Assembly: GCF_002917095.1 (NCBI RefSeq)
Contig: NZ_PQGA01000009.1
Location: forward strand, 1-64,000
Direction: 5' to 3'
From: Paraburkholderia eburnea
GTDB lineage: Bacteria > Pseudomonadota > Gammaproteobacteria > Burkholderiales > Burkholderiaceae
Length of the DNA stretch: 64,000 nt
The notes beneath the pieces are model-generated. The model did not search any database, was not told where the DNA came from, and was given only the letters and a program-made list of their open reading frames with translations. The translations under genes and the position numbers were made by a program. Below, in pieces: positions 53,914 through 62,690 of the stretch; positions within the stretch are counted from its first letter, which is position 1; each line of letters begins with the position of its first letter.

Positions 53914-55071
53914 TCAGGCGCGCTGTTTCTGCAGCGGCTGCGTCTGCCGATAAAGTCCCGAAATCAGATCGGCCTGCGTGACGATGCCGGCGAGGCGCCG
54001 CTCGCTATCCACCACCGGGACGTGATGGTGGCCCCGGCCCGCGAAGAGCGCGAGCAATTCGACGATGGGCGTCGCGGCGGCGATGGTGCGCACGTGCGTG
54101 CTCATGAGCGTGCTCACGCGCGCGCTGTCGCCTGCGCTCGCTCGGGCACCGAAGCCCAGCGAACCCAGCAGCGCGCGCAGCGGATGGGGGTTTGCGCCGT
54201 CGTCGGCGAGGTCGGCGCGCGTGACGATGCCCTTCACGTACCGCTGCGCGTCCACTACCGGCAGCGCCTTTACGTCATGCTGCCGCAGCAGCGCGCGTGC
54301 TTCGCCCACCGTGGTCGCGGGCGAGATGCTCACCACGTTGCGCGACATGACATCGGCGCAATTGAGCACGCCAAAGCTGCGCGCATAGGCGTGGATTTCG
54401 GTTTCGCGCAGCAGCGCTTCGAGATCGTCGGGATCGACGTCGAGCAGTTCGTCGCGCTCGCGCAAGGCGGCTTCGAGATCCGCGCGCGCGAAGCCGCTCG
54501 CGGCGGGCGCGGGCGATGCATGCGTCGCCGTGTGTGCGGTATGCGGATAGCGATGGCCCGTCGCCTTGTGGTAGACGAGCGCGCTGGCGAACAGCACGAA
54601 CGATTGCAGCAGCACCGGTTCCAGCACGAACTCATAGCCGAGCGCGCGTACGGCGGGGCCGCCCAGCACGGCGGTCAGGGCGACCGCGCCCGAAGGCGGG
54701 TGCACGCAGCGCAGCGTGAACATCGCGCAGATCGCCAGACCTACGGCGACGGCGGCGGCCACGACCGGATCGTCGATGAAAAGCGCGCAGGTCACGCCCA
54801 CGATAGCCGACACCAGATTGCCGCCGATGAGCGACCACGGCTGCGCCAGCGGGCTGGCGGGCACGCCGAACAGCAGCACGGCGGAAGCGCCCATCGGTGC
54901 GATCAGCCAGGGAATCGTCGAGGCATTGCCGAGCAGACTGTGCGAGACGGCGCCCGTAAGCGCGATGCCCAGCAAGGCGCCGACGCCCGAGCGCAGCCGT
55001 TCGCGCCAGCGCAGGGCAACGGGCGGCGGCGCAAAGCGCGCGAGCCAATGGAAGAGGGTGTGGCGTGACAC
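53914..55071 (-). CDS. HPP-family membrane protein with CBS domains
   Basis: 385 residues. The N-terminal HPP domain (about 25-165) has four TM helices and the name-giving RCVHPPSGAVALTAVLGG, plus APMGASAVLLFGVPASPLAQPW. Two cytoplasmic CBS domains follow (ADVMSRNVVSISPATTVGEA; VPVVDSERRLAGIVTQADLI). HPP proteins are linked to nitrite or small-anion transport. The start is GTG 55071 with no good Shine-Dalgarno. Shares an operator with the MarR/CLC operon. Confidence 0.87.
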   Translation of the reverse strand: MSRHTLFHWLARFAPPPVALRWRERLRSGVGALLGIALTGAVSHSLLGNASTIPWLIAPMGASAVLLFGVPASPLAQPWSLIGGNLVSAIVGVTCALFIDDPVVAAAVAVGLAICAMFTLRCVHPPSGAVALTAVLGGPAVRALGYEFVLEPVLLQSFVLFASALVYHKATGHRYPHTAHTATHASPAPAASGFARADLEAALRERDELLDVDPDDLEALLRETEIHAYARSFGVLNCADVMSRNVVSISPATTVGEARALLRQHDVKALPVVDAQRYVKGIVTRADLADDGANPHPLRALLGSLGFGARASAGDSARVSTLMSTHVRTIAAATPIVELLALFAGRGHHHVPVVDSERRLAGIVTQADLISGLYRQTQPLQKQRA

Positions 55072-55126
55072 GGTGGAAATAGCGACAAAAGAAGCCGGGC
55101 CGGGGTCGGCTCGAATGTCGCGAATT

Positions 55127-55143
55127 ATATCGTAACGTGATAT
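55127..55143. promoter_or_regulatory. Candidate MarR operator, HPP promoter
   Basis: ATATCGTAACGTGATAT, extended TATATC/GATATA arms, 55 bp upstream of the HPP gene start. Thirteen of 17 bases match the site at 53855-53871. Confidence 0.65.
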
Positions 55144-55243
55144 AAAAGGTTGCGTGCCGCCCTATTGCCCATATTAGGGGTGGGCATTCGACTGTGCGAT
55201 GAGCGTCGTAATGAATGATCAGGATGTCGAATCAATTGGCGTA

Positions 55244-55279
55244 AAAAACCGCCAGGGCGCAGCGCGCACGGCGGTTTTT
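55244..55279 (-). terminator. Intrinsic terminator of the lipoprotein gene
   Basis: Ten-bp stem AAAAACCGCC/GGCGGTTTTT, symmetrical A/T runs, so it can work in both directions; 21 bp past the lipoprotein stop. Confidence 0.85.
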
Positions 55280-55300
55280 GAATCACCTTACGGCGAGCGC

Positions 55301-55963
55301 TTACACCGTATGACGCGGCACGCCGGCCATTGGACGGGCATCGCCGGGATGCGCATTCGGCAGGCGGCGGCCATGGTCGGCGGCGTTGTGAGTGGGGGCG
55401 GCCATCTGATGCTGCGCCTGGCGCGGCTCGGGATGCGGATGAGGGCGGTCGCCCGGGTGCGCCATCGAATGCGGTATGCCACTGGGGCGCGCGACCATCT
55501 CCACGTGCACGCGCGAGTGAGGCGTCGCGGCACGCATCGACGGCGGCGCGACGTAGGCGCTCTGCATCGGCAGGTGGCCTTCGTGGTGTGCCATCACGTT
55601 GTGCAATTCGGCGCGGCGGTGAAACACCTCGGCACGAAGATCGCCGCGACCGTAATAGTGCCGATGACGCTGACCGTCCGGTCCGACAAACCAGATGTAC
55701 GTCATGCCGCCGATCACGACCACGTCGCGATCGAGCGCGACAGAAACGTAGGCATCATGCGGCTCGGGCACGTAAGCCGGCGCGGCCATCACGACAGGCG
55801 GCGGTGCGGCCACGACCACGGGGCGCGCGGGCGTGGCGACTACTCGCGTATGGGTCACGCAGCCCGACAGCAACAGGGCGAACGAAAGAGGGACGACGGC
55901 CGCGAGCGCGGCGAAGGCGCCGGTTTTGGGTCTGGAAATAATAGCGCGCGTGTTCCCGTTCAA
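55301..55963 (-). CDS. His/Pro-rich lipoprotein
   Basis: 220 residues. A signal peptide ends in lipobox LLLSGC. The mature part has a Val/Ala/Pro linker, a short conserved-looking core (YVSVALDRDVVVIGGMTYIWFVGPDGQRHRHYYGRGD in pieces) and a long His/Pro/Ala-rich tail. Likely surface- or periplasm-anchored; a metal-binding tail is possible. Start is TTG 55963 with GGAG six bases upstream. Family not recognised. Confidence 0.75.
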   Translation of the reverse strand: MNGNTRAIISRPKTGAFAALAAVVPLSFALLLSGCVTHTRVVATPARPVVVAAPPPVVMAAPAYVPEPHDAYVSVALDRDVVVIGGMTYIWFVGPDGQRHRHYYGRGDLRAEVFHRRAELHNVMAHHEGHLPMQSAYVAPPSMRAATPHSRVHVEMVARPSGIPHSMAHPGDRPHPHPEPRQAQHQMAAPTHNAADHGRRLPNAHPGDARPMAGVPRHTV

Positions 55964-56040
55964 GCGTGGCTCCGTGAGAAGGTTGAAAGCTCAACCCGTT
56001 AACGGCACGGATGAACGGCGGCTTGAGAAAAAGGGTGGGC

Positions 56041-56517
56041 TTACAGCGTCTTGGCCATTTCGGTCGTCGCGCCCCAACCCAGTTGGCGATAGAGATCGCG
56101 GCCCTGCTCGGTCGCATGCAGGATCGCATGGCGGATGCCGCGCCGCGCGAATTCCTCGTCGGCGAGTTGCATGAGCTGGCGGGCGAGGCCTCGCCGCCGC
56201 GCGTGCGGCTCGACGTAGACGTTGAGCACATAGCCGCGCCGGTCCTGCGCGGGGTGGGCAGGATGGGGCGGCCAGTCGATTTCCATCAGGCCGATGCCGG
56301 CGATGGGCGCACCGTCCTTGACATCGACATTGACATCGTTGAGCGCGAAGCCGAAGTAGCGCCCGTCGGCGAGACGTGGCGCCAGCCAGACACGAAAGTG
56401 CTCCGTCATCGTTGCGAGCGTGGCGGCGTCGCGGCCCGCTTCGCTGAACATCGCCTCGCGATGGCGGCAGACGAGTTCGAGATCGCCAATGCCGATGGCG
56501 CGTACTTTTACCTTCAT
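56041..56517 (-). CDS. GNAT-family N-acetyltransferase
   Basis: 158 residues. The acetyl-CoA loop motif is seen as VEPHARRRGLARQLMQLADEEF, with YVLNVYVE before it and the C-terminal YRQLGWG typical of GNAT enzymes. Substrate unknown. ATG 56517 has AGGGGA seven bases upstream. Downstream of the stressosome/kinase operon by 40 bp, possibly part of it. Confidence 0.87.
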   Translation of the reverse strand: MKVKVRAIGIGDLELVCRHREAMFSEAGRDAATLATMTEHFRVWLAPRLADGRYFGFALNDVNVDVKDGAPIAGIGLMEIDWPPHPAHPAQDRRGYVLNVYVEPHARRRGLARQLMQLADEEFARRGIRHAILHATEQGRDLYRQLGWGATTEMAKTL

Positions 56518-56557
56518 CCGCAATCCCCTTTTTACCGACGAAAGCCAACGCGTGCCG

Positions 56558-58078
56558 TTAGTCCGCCTTGGTTCCTTCGATTTCGCGCAGGATTTCGTCG
56601 AACGGCGCGGGCTTCACGAGATGCCGGTCAAAGCCGGCTTCGGCGGTGGCCTGGCGGTCGCGCTCCTGACCATAGCCGGTGAGGGCGATCAACTGCGTGC
56701 GGGCCGTGGCGGGCCGCGCCCGCAGGGCCTTGGCGAGCGCATGGCCATCCATGCCGGGCAGGCCGATATCGAGAATCGCCACATGCGGCTCGAAGCTCTG
56801 GGCGAGCGCGAGCGCGCTGGGGCCGTCATGGGCCACGCGTACCTCGTGGCCTTCGAGTTCGAGCAGCATCCGGAGCGAGGTCGCCGAATCCACGTTGTCG
56901 TCGGCGATCAGGACGCGGCGTTTGCGCGGGATTGTTTCGTTATCCATATTGTTGTTGTTTGTGGGTGCGTCGTCGGCTTGCGGCGCGCGTGCGATGGGCA
57001 GACGCACGACGAATTCCGAACCTTTGCCGAGCCCTTCCGAATAAGCGTTTACCGAGCCGCCGTGCAGTTCCGCGAGTTCTCGCACCAGCGCGAGGCCGAT
57101 GCCAAGGCCCCCATCGGCACGCTTGACCGCGTCGCGCGACTGCATGAAAAGCTCGAAGACGTAGGGCAGCTCGTCGGGCGCGATGCCGATGCCATTGTCG
57201 CGCACGCCGATCGCCACTTCATCGCTGTCGGCTTCGAGGCGCAGCGTCACCGCGCCGCCGGCAGCCGTGTATTTTGCCGAATTCGACAGCAGATTGCTGA
57301 TGATCTGCGCGACGCGGATGCCGTCGCCGACGATGTGGCAAGGCCCCGGCGTGTTGCTCACGGTGAGTTGCTGCTGCTTGGCGTCGAGTACCGGACGGCT
57401 CGTTTCCACGGCCATTTCGACAATCTGCCGCAAGTCGAGCGTCGTCATCTGCAAGGCGATCTTGCCGTGCGAGATGCGCGAAACGTCGAGTAAATCGTCG
57501 ACGAGGCGGCCGAGATGTTCGACCTGGCGGCTCGCGATCTGCCGCGCGTCGGCGCGTCCGGCATCGCTCGCGCCGTGGCGCGGATCGAGCAGTTCGATGG
57601 CGTTGCGGATCGGCGCGAGCGGGTTGCGCAACTCGTGCGCGAGCGTCGCCAGAAAGCGGTCCTTGCGGCGGTCGGCGTCGCGCAGCGCTTTTTCGGCGGC
57701 GTACAGGCGCAGCAGCGCGCGCACGTTCGCCACCAGTTCGGCGGGATCGACCGGCTCGGTCAGATAGCTGTCCGCGCCGCCGTCGAGCGCGCGAATCTTG
57801 TCGCGCGCCTGCACGGCGGCGGCCGAGGTCTGCAGCACCAGCGTGGAGCTGGTCTGCGGATTCTGCTTGATGAGGCGGCACACCTCGATGCCGCTGATGT
57901 CGGGCAGCTTCACGTCGAGCAGCACGAGCGCCGGCGACTGCTCGCTCACGGCGTCGAGCGCGCCCTGGCCCGTGGCGGCTTCGATGACCGCGAAGCCCGC
58001 GTGGCGCAACACGCGCGACTTCACGTAGCGCGCGCCTTCGTTGTCGTCGACATTGAGAATGACGGTGGCGTAGGTCAC
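56558..58078 (-). CDS. Hybrid protein: receiver, histidine kinase, receiver
   Basis: 506 residues. The N-terminal receiver (1-120) has phospho-Asp (LVLLDVKLPDISG) but Glu in place of the Lys (YLTEPVD). HisKA (FLATLAHELRNPLAPIRNAI) and HATPase (ISNLLSNSAKYT, GGLGIGLALV) follow. A Ser/Asn-rich linker leads to a canonical C-terminal receiver (VLIADDN, AILDIGLPGMDG, HLVKPAP). No TM segment, so cytoplasmic. GTG start overlaps the upstream kinase stop (GTGA). Likely the phosphorelay output of the stressosome operon. Confidence 0.9.
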   Translation of the reverse strand: MTYATVILNVDDNEGARYVKSRVLRHAGFAVIEAATGQGALDAVSEQSPALVLLDVKLPDISGIEVCRLIKQNPQTSSTLVLQTSAAAVQARDKIRALDGGADSYLTEPVDPAELVANVRALLRLYAAEKALRDADRRKDRFLATLAHELRNPLAPIRNAIELLDPRHGASDAGRADARQIASRQVEHLGRLVDDLLDVSRISHGKIALQMTTLDLRQIVEMAVETSRPVLDAKQQQLTVSNTPGPCHIVGDGIRVAQIISNLLSNSAKYTAAGGAVTLRLEADSDEVAIGVRDNGIGIAPDELPYVFELFMQSRDAVKRADGGLGIGLALVRELAELHGGSVNAYSEGLGKGSEFVVRLPIARAPQADDAPTNNNNMDNETIPRKRRVLIADDNVDSATSLRMLLELEGHEVRVAHDGPSALALAQSFEPHVAILDIGLPGMDGHALAKALRARPATARTQLIALTGYGQERDRQATAEAGFDRHLVKPAPFDEILREIEGTKAD

Positions 58079-59496
58079 GATGCGGCGCCTCGCGAACGGG
58101 CTTGTTCGCTTGCCTCATCGTCGGCGCGATCGGTGACATCGGCGTCCTCGTCGCTGGCAAGGCGCACGGGCAGATCGACGTAAAAGGTCGAGCCCACGCC
58201 CAGTTCGCTTTCGACGCCGACTTCCCCGCCCAGCAGCGCGGCCAGCTTGCGGCACAGCGGCAGGCCGAGGCCGGTGCCTTTCACGCGCTGCTGCAAACGG
58301 TTCTGCACCTGACCGAATTCCTCGAAAATAATGGGGTGATGTTCAGGAGCAATTCCGATGCCCGTATCCGCGACAAAAAACACCACGCGCTCGCCGGACG
58401 CTTCGAGCCGCGCGCCCACGCGAATCTGCCCGCGTTCCGTGTACTTGAGCGCGTTCGAGACGAAATTGCGCAGGATCTGCGTGAGTTTCGGCTCGTCGGT
58501 ATAAAGGCGCGGCAGGCCCGCCGTCGCGGCAAATTCGAGCGAGACGCGCGGCGTGGCGAGCAGCGGCGTGAGCATCGTGCGCAGCGCGGCGAACAGATCG
58601 GCGGGATCGAACCACGCGGGCGACACCTCGGTCTTGCCGGCCTCGATCTTGGCGAGATCGAGCAGATCGTCCACGGTTTCACCGAGCGTTTGCGCCGACG
58701 CGAGAATCAGCTTCACCTGATGCTCCTGTTCCGTCGTCAGGTCGCCGTCCAGGCGATTGAGCAGCAGATTGGCGAGCGCGCTGATCGACGAAAGCGGCGT
58801 GCGCAATTCGTGGCTCATGTTGGAGAGGAAGCGCGTCTTCATCAGATCGGCGCGGCGCAGTTCTTCGGCGCGCTCGTCGAGTTCGGCATATAGCGCGACC
58901 ACGCCGCGATTGGTCGCCTCCAGTTCCTGGGTCAGGCGCGCGAGTTCTTCCTGGCGCGCGCGCAGTTCGTCGAGCGTCGCCATCAGTTCGCGGTTCTGCT
59001 GCTGCACTTCGGCGAGCGAATCGGCCTGCGGCGCGAGCGCGGTCACGCTGTTGACGACGCGTTCCAGCGCGCGGCCGCGCGGCGCGGCGCGCTCGTTGGG
59101 CAGATGGCGCGCCATCGCGACGGTGGTGCCTTGTGGTGTCGATTCGATGTCGAAGCGGTCCATCAGGCGGCGGCTGCCCATGATCCCCAGGCCCATGCCG
59201 CCCGGCGAGCGGTACGTGCCGTCGAGCACCGCTTCGAGCTCGCGCAGACCCTGGCCGCGGTCGCGCACGATGATTTCGAAGGCTTGCGGCGTGCGCGTGG
59301 CGTCGAAGGCGAAGCTCACCTCGCCGCCGCCCGCGTATTCGAAGGCATTGCGCGCGATTTCCGACACGGCGCTGGCGATGCGCGTCTGGTCGAGCGCGGA
59401 AAAGCCCAGGCCCGCCGCGAGATCGCGCGAGCGGCGGCGCGCCACGACGACGTCCTGGGCGGTCTCAATGCGGATGCGCAGCAGCGGCGTTTTCAT
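58075..59496 (-). CDS. Histidine kinase with N-terminal RsbT-like ATPase domain
   Basis: 473 residues. Residues 1-140 form a GHKL anti-sigma/RsbT-like domain (SEIARNAFEYAGGGEVSF, VRDRGQGLRELEAVLDG, GGMGLGIMGSRRLMD). A coiled-coil follows (about 165-225), then HisKA (FLSNMSHELRTPLSSISALA), HATPase (LRNFVSNALKYTERG) and the final G-box GTGLGLPL. No TM or receiver. The N-terminal domain resembles the RsbT of the same operon, suggesting direct stressosome input. Overlaps the phosphatase gene by 32 nt. Confidence 0.88.
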   Translation of the reverse strand: MKTPLLRIRIETAQDVVVARRRSRDLAAGLGFSALDQTRIASAVSEIARNAFEYAGGGEVSFAFDATRTPQAFEIIVRDRGQGLRELEAVLDGTYRSPGGMGLGIMGSRRLMDRFDIESTPQGTTVAMARHLPNERAAPRGRALERVVNSVTALAPQADSLAEVQQQNRELMATLDELRARQEELARLTQELEATNRGVVALYAELDERAEELRRADLMKTRFLSNMSHELRTPLSSISALANLLLNRLDGDLTTEQEHQVKLILASAQTLGETVDDLLDLAKIEAGKTEVSPAWFDPADLFAALRTMLTPLLATPRVSLEFAATAGLPRLYTDEPKLTQILRNFVSNALKYTERGQIRVGARLEASGERVVFFVADTGIGIAPEHHPIIFEEFGQVQNRLQQRVKGTGLGLPLCRKLAALLGGEVGVESELGVGSTFYVDLPVRLASDEDADVTDRADDEASEQARSRGAAS

Positions 59497-60631
59497 GGGT
59501 CAACTGTACTCCCGGCTGCGCCTTGACGACGACCACGGTGGCGTCGTCGTTGCGGCGCGCGAAGTCGCGGTAGAGGACGGCGGCGATCATCACGGCGCTC
59601 TGGCGGGCAAGCCCCGGCCACGCGTCCAGGTCCCAGCGCGTGCCCACGCCATCGGAATGCAGGATCAGGACGCTGTTCGCGCGCCAGGCGAACTCGTACT
59701 CCTGGGCGCCGCGCATCGTATGGCCGACGATGCCGTTGCGCGAGACGAGCTGGTAGCTCGCGCGCGCGTCGTCGGGCGCATCGGCCGGGGCGCTGGCGCC
59801 GGTCCTGGCGCGCTGGCCCGCGCCGCCAGGTCGCGGATCGCCGGGGCCCGGTTTGCCAGTCGCATAGGCAACCGCCGAGATGTTGCCGGTGCCGCAGAAA
59901 CTCACGCTCGAGCGCGCGAGGTCGAAGCGCGCCAGCGCGAGCGCCGCGCCGCGCGTCGGCTGCAGCGCCGCGTGCGAAAGCTCCATCAACGCGCCGGGCA
60001 TCAGGCCCGCGCGCCGGCGCAGCACTTCGAGCGCGGCGGTCGCGGCGATGTGCGCCTGGGCGCCGTGGCCGAGACCGTCGGCGACGGCCAGCGTGAAGCC
60101 GCTCTGATCGGCCTGGGCCTGCCAGCCGTCGCCGCTGACTTCCTCGCCGCGATACGGCACGCAAACGCCGCCGATTTCGGGAGCCGCCTGCGCCGGGCCC
60201 GGCGTGCCGGGCTGCTGAACCAGCACGCGCAGCGCCGTGCCGTGCCCCGGCTGGGACCACAGCGCAAGCTGATCGGAGAGCCGCCGGATCGCGCCGAGTC
60301 CCGTGCCGGGCGTGCCTGCCGTCGAGTGGCCGTCGGACAGCGCGGCGCGCACATCGGCCATGCCGGGGCCGCGGTCGAGCGCGATCAGTTCCACGCCGCG
60401 CCCGCACGCGCGCACCAGCAGTTCGCCATGGCCCGCGTGCTTGAGGATATTGGTGGCGGCTTCGGTGATCACGATCGCCAGCCGGCCGGCGTCGGTCTCA
60501 TTGAGACCGGCCAGAAGGGCGGCCTGCGCGGCGCCGCGCCGCGCGAACGCCACGCTGCTCGCATCGCCGATCTCGAAGGCGCGATGGGTGCCGCCGGCCA
60601 GGCCGGAAGCGCCGTCTAGCGAACTTTCCAT
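59465..60631 (-). CDS. RsbX-like PP2C phosphatase fused to an anti-sigma-type ATPase domain
   Basis: 388 residues. Residues about 20-145 are a HATPase_c_2 domain (IVITEAATNILKHAGHGELLV, LDRGPGMADVRAALSDG, GTGLGAIRRLSD). Residues about 180-385 are a SpoIIE/RsbX-type PP2C domain (LAVADGLGHGAQAH, FCGTGNISAVA, LILHSDGVG). RsbX dephosphorylates RsbS/RsbR to reset stressosomes; fusion with an ATPase domain is unusual against Bacillus RsbX. ATG 60631 lies inside rsbT (16-nt overlap). Confidence 0.86.
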   Translation of the reverse strand: MESSLDGASGLAGGTHRAFEIGDASSVAFARRGAAQAALLAGLNETDAGRLAIVITEAATNILKHAGHGELLVRACGRGVELIALDRGPGMADVRAALSDGHSTAGTPGTGLGAIRRLSDQLALWSQPGHGTALRVLVQQPGTPGPAQAAPEIGGVCVPYRGEEVSGDGWQAQADQSGFTLAVADGLGHGAQAHIAATAALEVLRRRAGLMPGALMELSHAALQPTRGAALALARFDLARSSVSFCGTGNISAVAYATGKPGPGDPRPGGAGQRARTGASAPADAPDDARASYQLVSRNGIVGHTMRGAQEYEFAWRANSVLILHSDGVGTRWDLDAWPGLARQSAVMIAAVLYRDFARRNDDATVVVVKAQPGVQLTHENAAAAHPH

Positions 60632-61062
60632 TTGATGATGGTGACCGTAGTGCCGTTGCCGGGCGTGGAGTCGATCGAAAAGGCGTCGCACAGGCGCCGC
60701 GAGCCGCCCAGCCCAAGCCCCAGGCCGTTGCCGCTGGTAAAGCCGTCCTGCAACGCGCGTTCGATGTCGGGAATGCCCGGTCCCTGATCGACGAAGGTGA
60801 TCTTCAGCCCCACGCGCACGCCGTTGCTGAGCGCTTCGAGCCGCGCATCGCCGCCGCCGCCGTGCTGCAGCGTGTTGCGCGCGAGTTCGCTGGCCGCCGT
60901 GACGAACTTGGTCTGCTCGATCAGCGAAAAGCCCCGGGCAATCGTCTGGTCGCGCACGATCTGCCGCAGCCGGACGATTTCCTCGTCCGAGCGCAGGCTC
61001 ACTTGCGCGATCAGCCGGTCGGGCGCGTCGTTGCTGTTCATCATGGCGAAAGCAATCGGCAT
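60616..61062 (-). CDS. rsbT: RsbT serine/threonine kinase
   Basis: 148 residues. GHKL kinase motifs: ASELARNTLQHGGGG, DQGPGIPDIERALQDG, GLGLGLGGSRRLCDAF. RsbT phosphorylates RsbS and RsbR in the stressosome and on release activates a downstream target. The ATG at 61062 follows the rsbS stop by one base; internal ATGs at 61044/61041 are alternatives. Confidence 0.9.
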   Translation of the reverse strand: MPIAFAMMNSNDAPDRLIAQVSLRSDEEIVRLRQIVRDQTIARGFSLIEQTKFVTAASELARNTLQHGGGGDARLEALSNGVRVGLKITFVDQGPGIPDIERALQDGFTSGNGLGLGLGGSRRLCDAFSIDSTPGNGTTVTIIKWKVR

Positions 61063-61063
61063 G

Positions 61064-61420
61064 CTAGGCGTGCCGCTGTTTTAGCAGCGCCATACCTTTT
61101 TCGATGTCGAGCGCGGTGCGCACGCCGGTGAGCGTCAGGCCCAGCTCGACCAGCGTGATCGCCACCGAAGGCCGCATCCCGACCACGACGGTCTGCGCAT
61201 CGAGCACCATTGCCATCGCCGCCGTGTTCGAGATCATGCGGCCGATGAACGAATCGACCACGTCGAGCGCCGAAATGTCGATCAGCACGCCCTTGGCCGA
61301 CTCCTTGACGATGCGCGCCGTGAGGTCGTCCTGCAGCGCCATCGCGAGGCGGTCGTGCATGTCCACCTGGATCGAGACGATCAGGTAGTCGCCCAGACGC
61401 AAAATCGGTATGCGTTCCAT
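61064..61420 (-). CDS. rsbS: RsbS STAS-domain stressosome protein
   Basis: 118 residues, a single STAS domain. The phosphorylatable Ser segment VLIDISALDVVDSFIGRMI is typical of RsbS. It forms the stressosome core with RsbR and holds RsbT. Starts 16 bp after rsbR. Confidence 0.92.
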   Translation of the reverse strand: MERIPILRLGDYLIVSIQVDMHDRLAMALQDDLTARIVKESAKGVLIDISALDVVDSFIGRMISNTAAMAMVLDAQTVVVGMRPSVAITLVELGLTLTGVRTALDIEKGMALLKQRHA

Positions 61421-61436
61421 CGCTCGGCTCCGGTGC

Positions 61437-62300
61437 TCAGGCCGTGGCCGTCGGCTTGATGATCTGCGAGCCGGTGCGCTGCAGGGCGATCACGAAGGCG
61501 TCGGCGAGCGTGGACTTGGTGGTGACATTGGTGAGATCGACGCCCAGATGCACGATGGTCTGGGCAATCTGCGGACGGATGCCGCTGATGATGCAGTCCG
61601 CGCCCATCAGGCGCGCGGCGGCCACGGTCTTGAGCAGATGCTGGGCGACGAGGGTGTCGACGGTCGGCACGCCGGTAATGTCGATGATCGCGAGGCCCGC
61701 GCCCGTATCGACGATCTTCTGCAGCAGGCTCTCCATCACGACCTGGGTGCGCGCCGAATCGAGCGTGCCGATCAGCGGCAGTGCGAGCACGCCTTCCCAC
61801 AATTGCACGACGGGCGTGGACAGCTCCAGCAGTTCCTCCTGCTGGCGCGCGATGATCGCCTCGCGGCTGTTCTGGAAGACCTCGGTGGTGTAGAGGCCCA
61901 GCTCGTCGATCAGCAGATTGATCGCCCAGCTCACGTCCGCGAGTTCGGCGGGATTCGTGAAGCTTTCGCGCAGGCGCGTGTAGAGCGGCTGTTTGAGCGA
62001 GAACACGAAGGTGGCCGTTTCCGCCGGCGTGTAGCCCTGGCGTGCGCGGTGAGCCGACATATCGGCGAGAAAGGCGCGTAACGGTTCCCATTCGGGGCGG
62101 CTTGCGTCGAGCGTTTCCGACTTCGCGAGCGTGTCGAGGAACACCGTGAGGAACGTCGAGAACTGCTCGCGGACTTCGGCTTCCATGGCGAGGCCGCGGC
62201 GCAGCGCGATCGGCAGATGCAGGCGGATCCAGTCGGTGAGCAGCGCGTCGCGATGCGGGTTCAGGACATCCGCGAGACGGGTCCGTTCGGGTGAGTTCAT
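61437..62300 (-). CDS. rsbR: RsbR stressosome sensor
   Basis: 287 residues. The N-terminal RsbR_N globin-like sensor (about 1-160) has the signature RARQGYTPAETATFVFSLKQPL. The C-terminal STAS domain includes LLELSTPVVQLWEGVLALPLIG and IIDITGVPTVDTLVAQHLL with phosphorylatable Thr. AGGAG five bases before ATG 62300. First gene of the operon. Confidence 0.92.
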   Translation of the reverse strand: MNSPERTRLADVLNPHRDALLTDWIRLHLPIALRRGLAMEAEVREQFSTFLTVFLDTLAKSETLDASRPEWEPLRAFLADMSAHRARQGYTPAETATFVFSLKQPLYTRLRESFTNPAELADVSWAINLLIDELGLYTTEVFQNSREAIIARQQEELLELSTPVVQLWEGVLALPLIGTLDSARTQVVMESLLQKIVDTGAGLAIIDITGVPTVDTLVAQHLLKTVAAARLMGADCIISGIRPQIAQTIVHLGVDLTNVTTKSTLADAFVIALQRTGSQIIKPTATA

Positions 62301-62690
62301 GCGATCTCCTCTGCGGGCTGGCGTTCTGCTTTTGCGGTCTCGATTTTCGAGACGGAACCGCTGCACCTTACACCATTGTCGTGATTGAAGGTATTACGCG
62401 TGTACAAAAAGATCAGGAACGCACGAGACTTTTCGGGAAGCTCCGGCGACGCGTGGCGATCCGGGGAATCCCCTTGTCATGCGGGGATTCACGCTTTTGC
62501 AGGGTGGTCTTGTAATTTTTACAGTGTGAGTGCCTGGGGCGGCTGTGGCGGGGTTATCGGAATGGGTGCGCCAGCGCACGCTGACGGCGGAAATCGCTCG
62601 CGCGAAGGGATTTCTTGTGATCGGTATGACTGGTACGGAGTTTGCTCAATATAGCCCTGCCACACACAAAAACGAGGAAAGGGGTGCCAC
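62301..62690. other. Intergenic region upstream of rsbR
   Basis: Should contain the stressosome operon promoter (minus) and a promoter for the small ORF at 62691 (plus). No gene or clear operator seen. Confidence 0.4.

Noticed and set aside
55499..55512. Centromere-like TCTCCACGTGCACG
   Set aside because: Only one half matches the palindrome, and it is within the lipoprotein gene.
56558..58078. First receiver of the hybrid kinase with Glu for Lys as a special case
   Set aside because: The phospho-Asp is intact and YLTEPVD-type receivers are common in cytoplasmic hybrid kinases, so this alone is not noteworthy.
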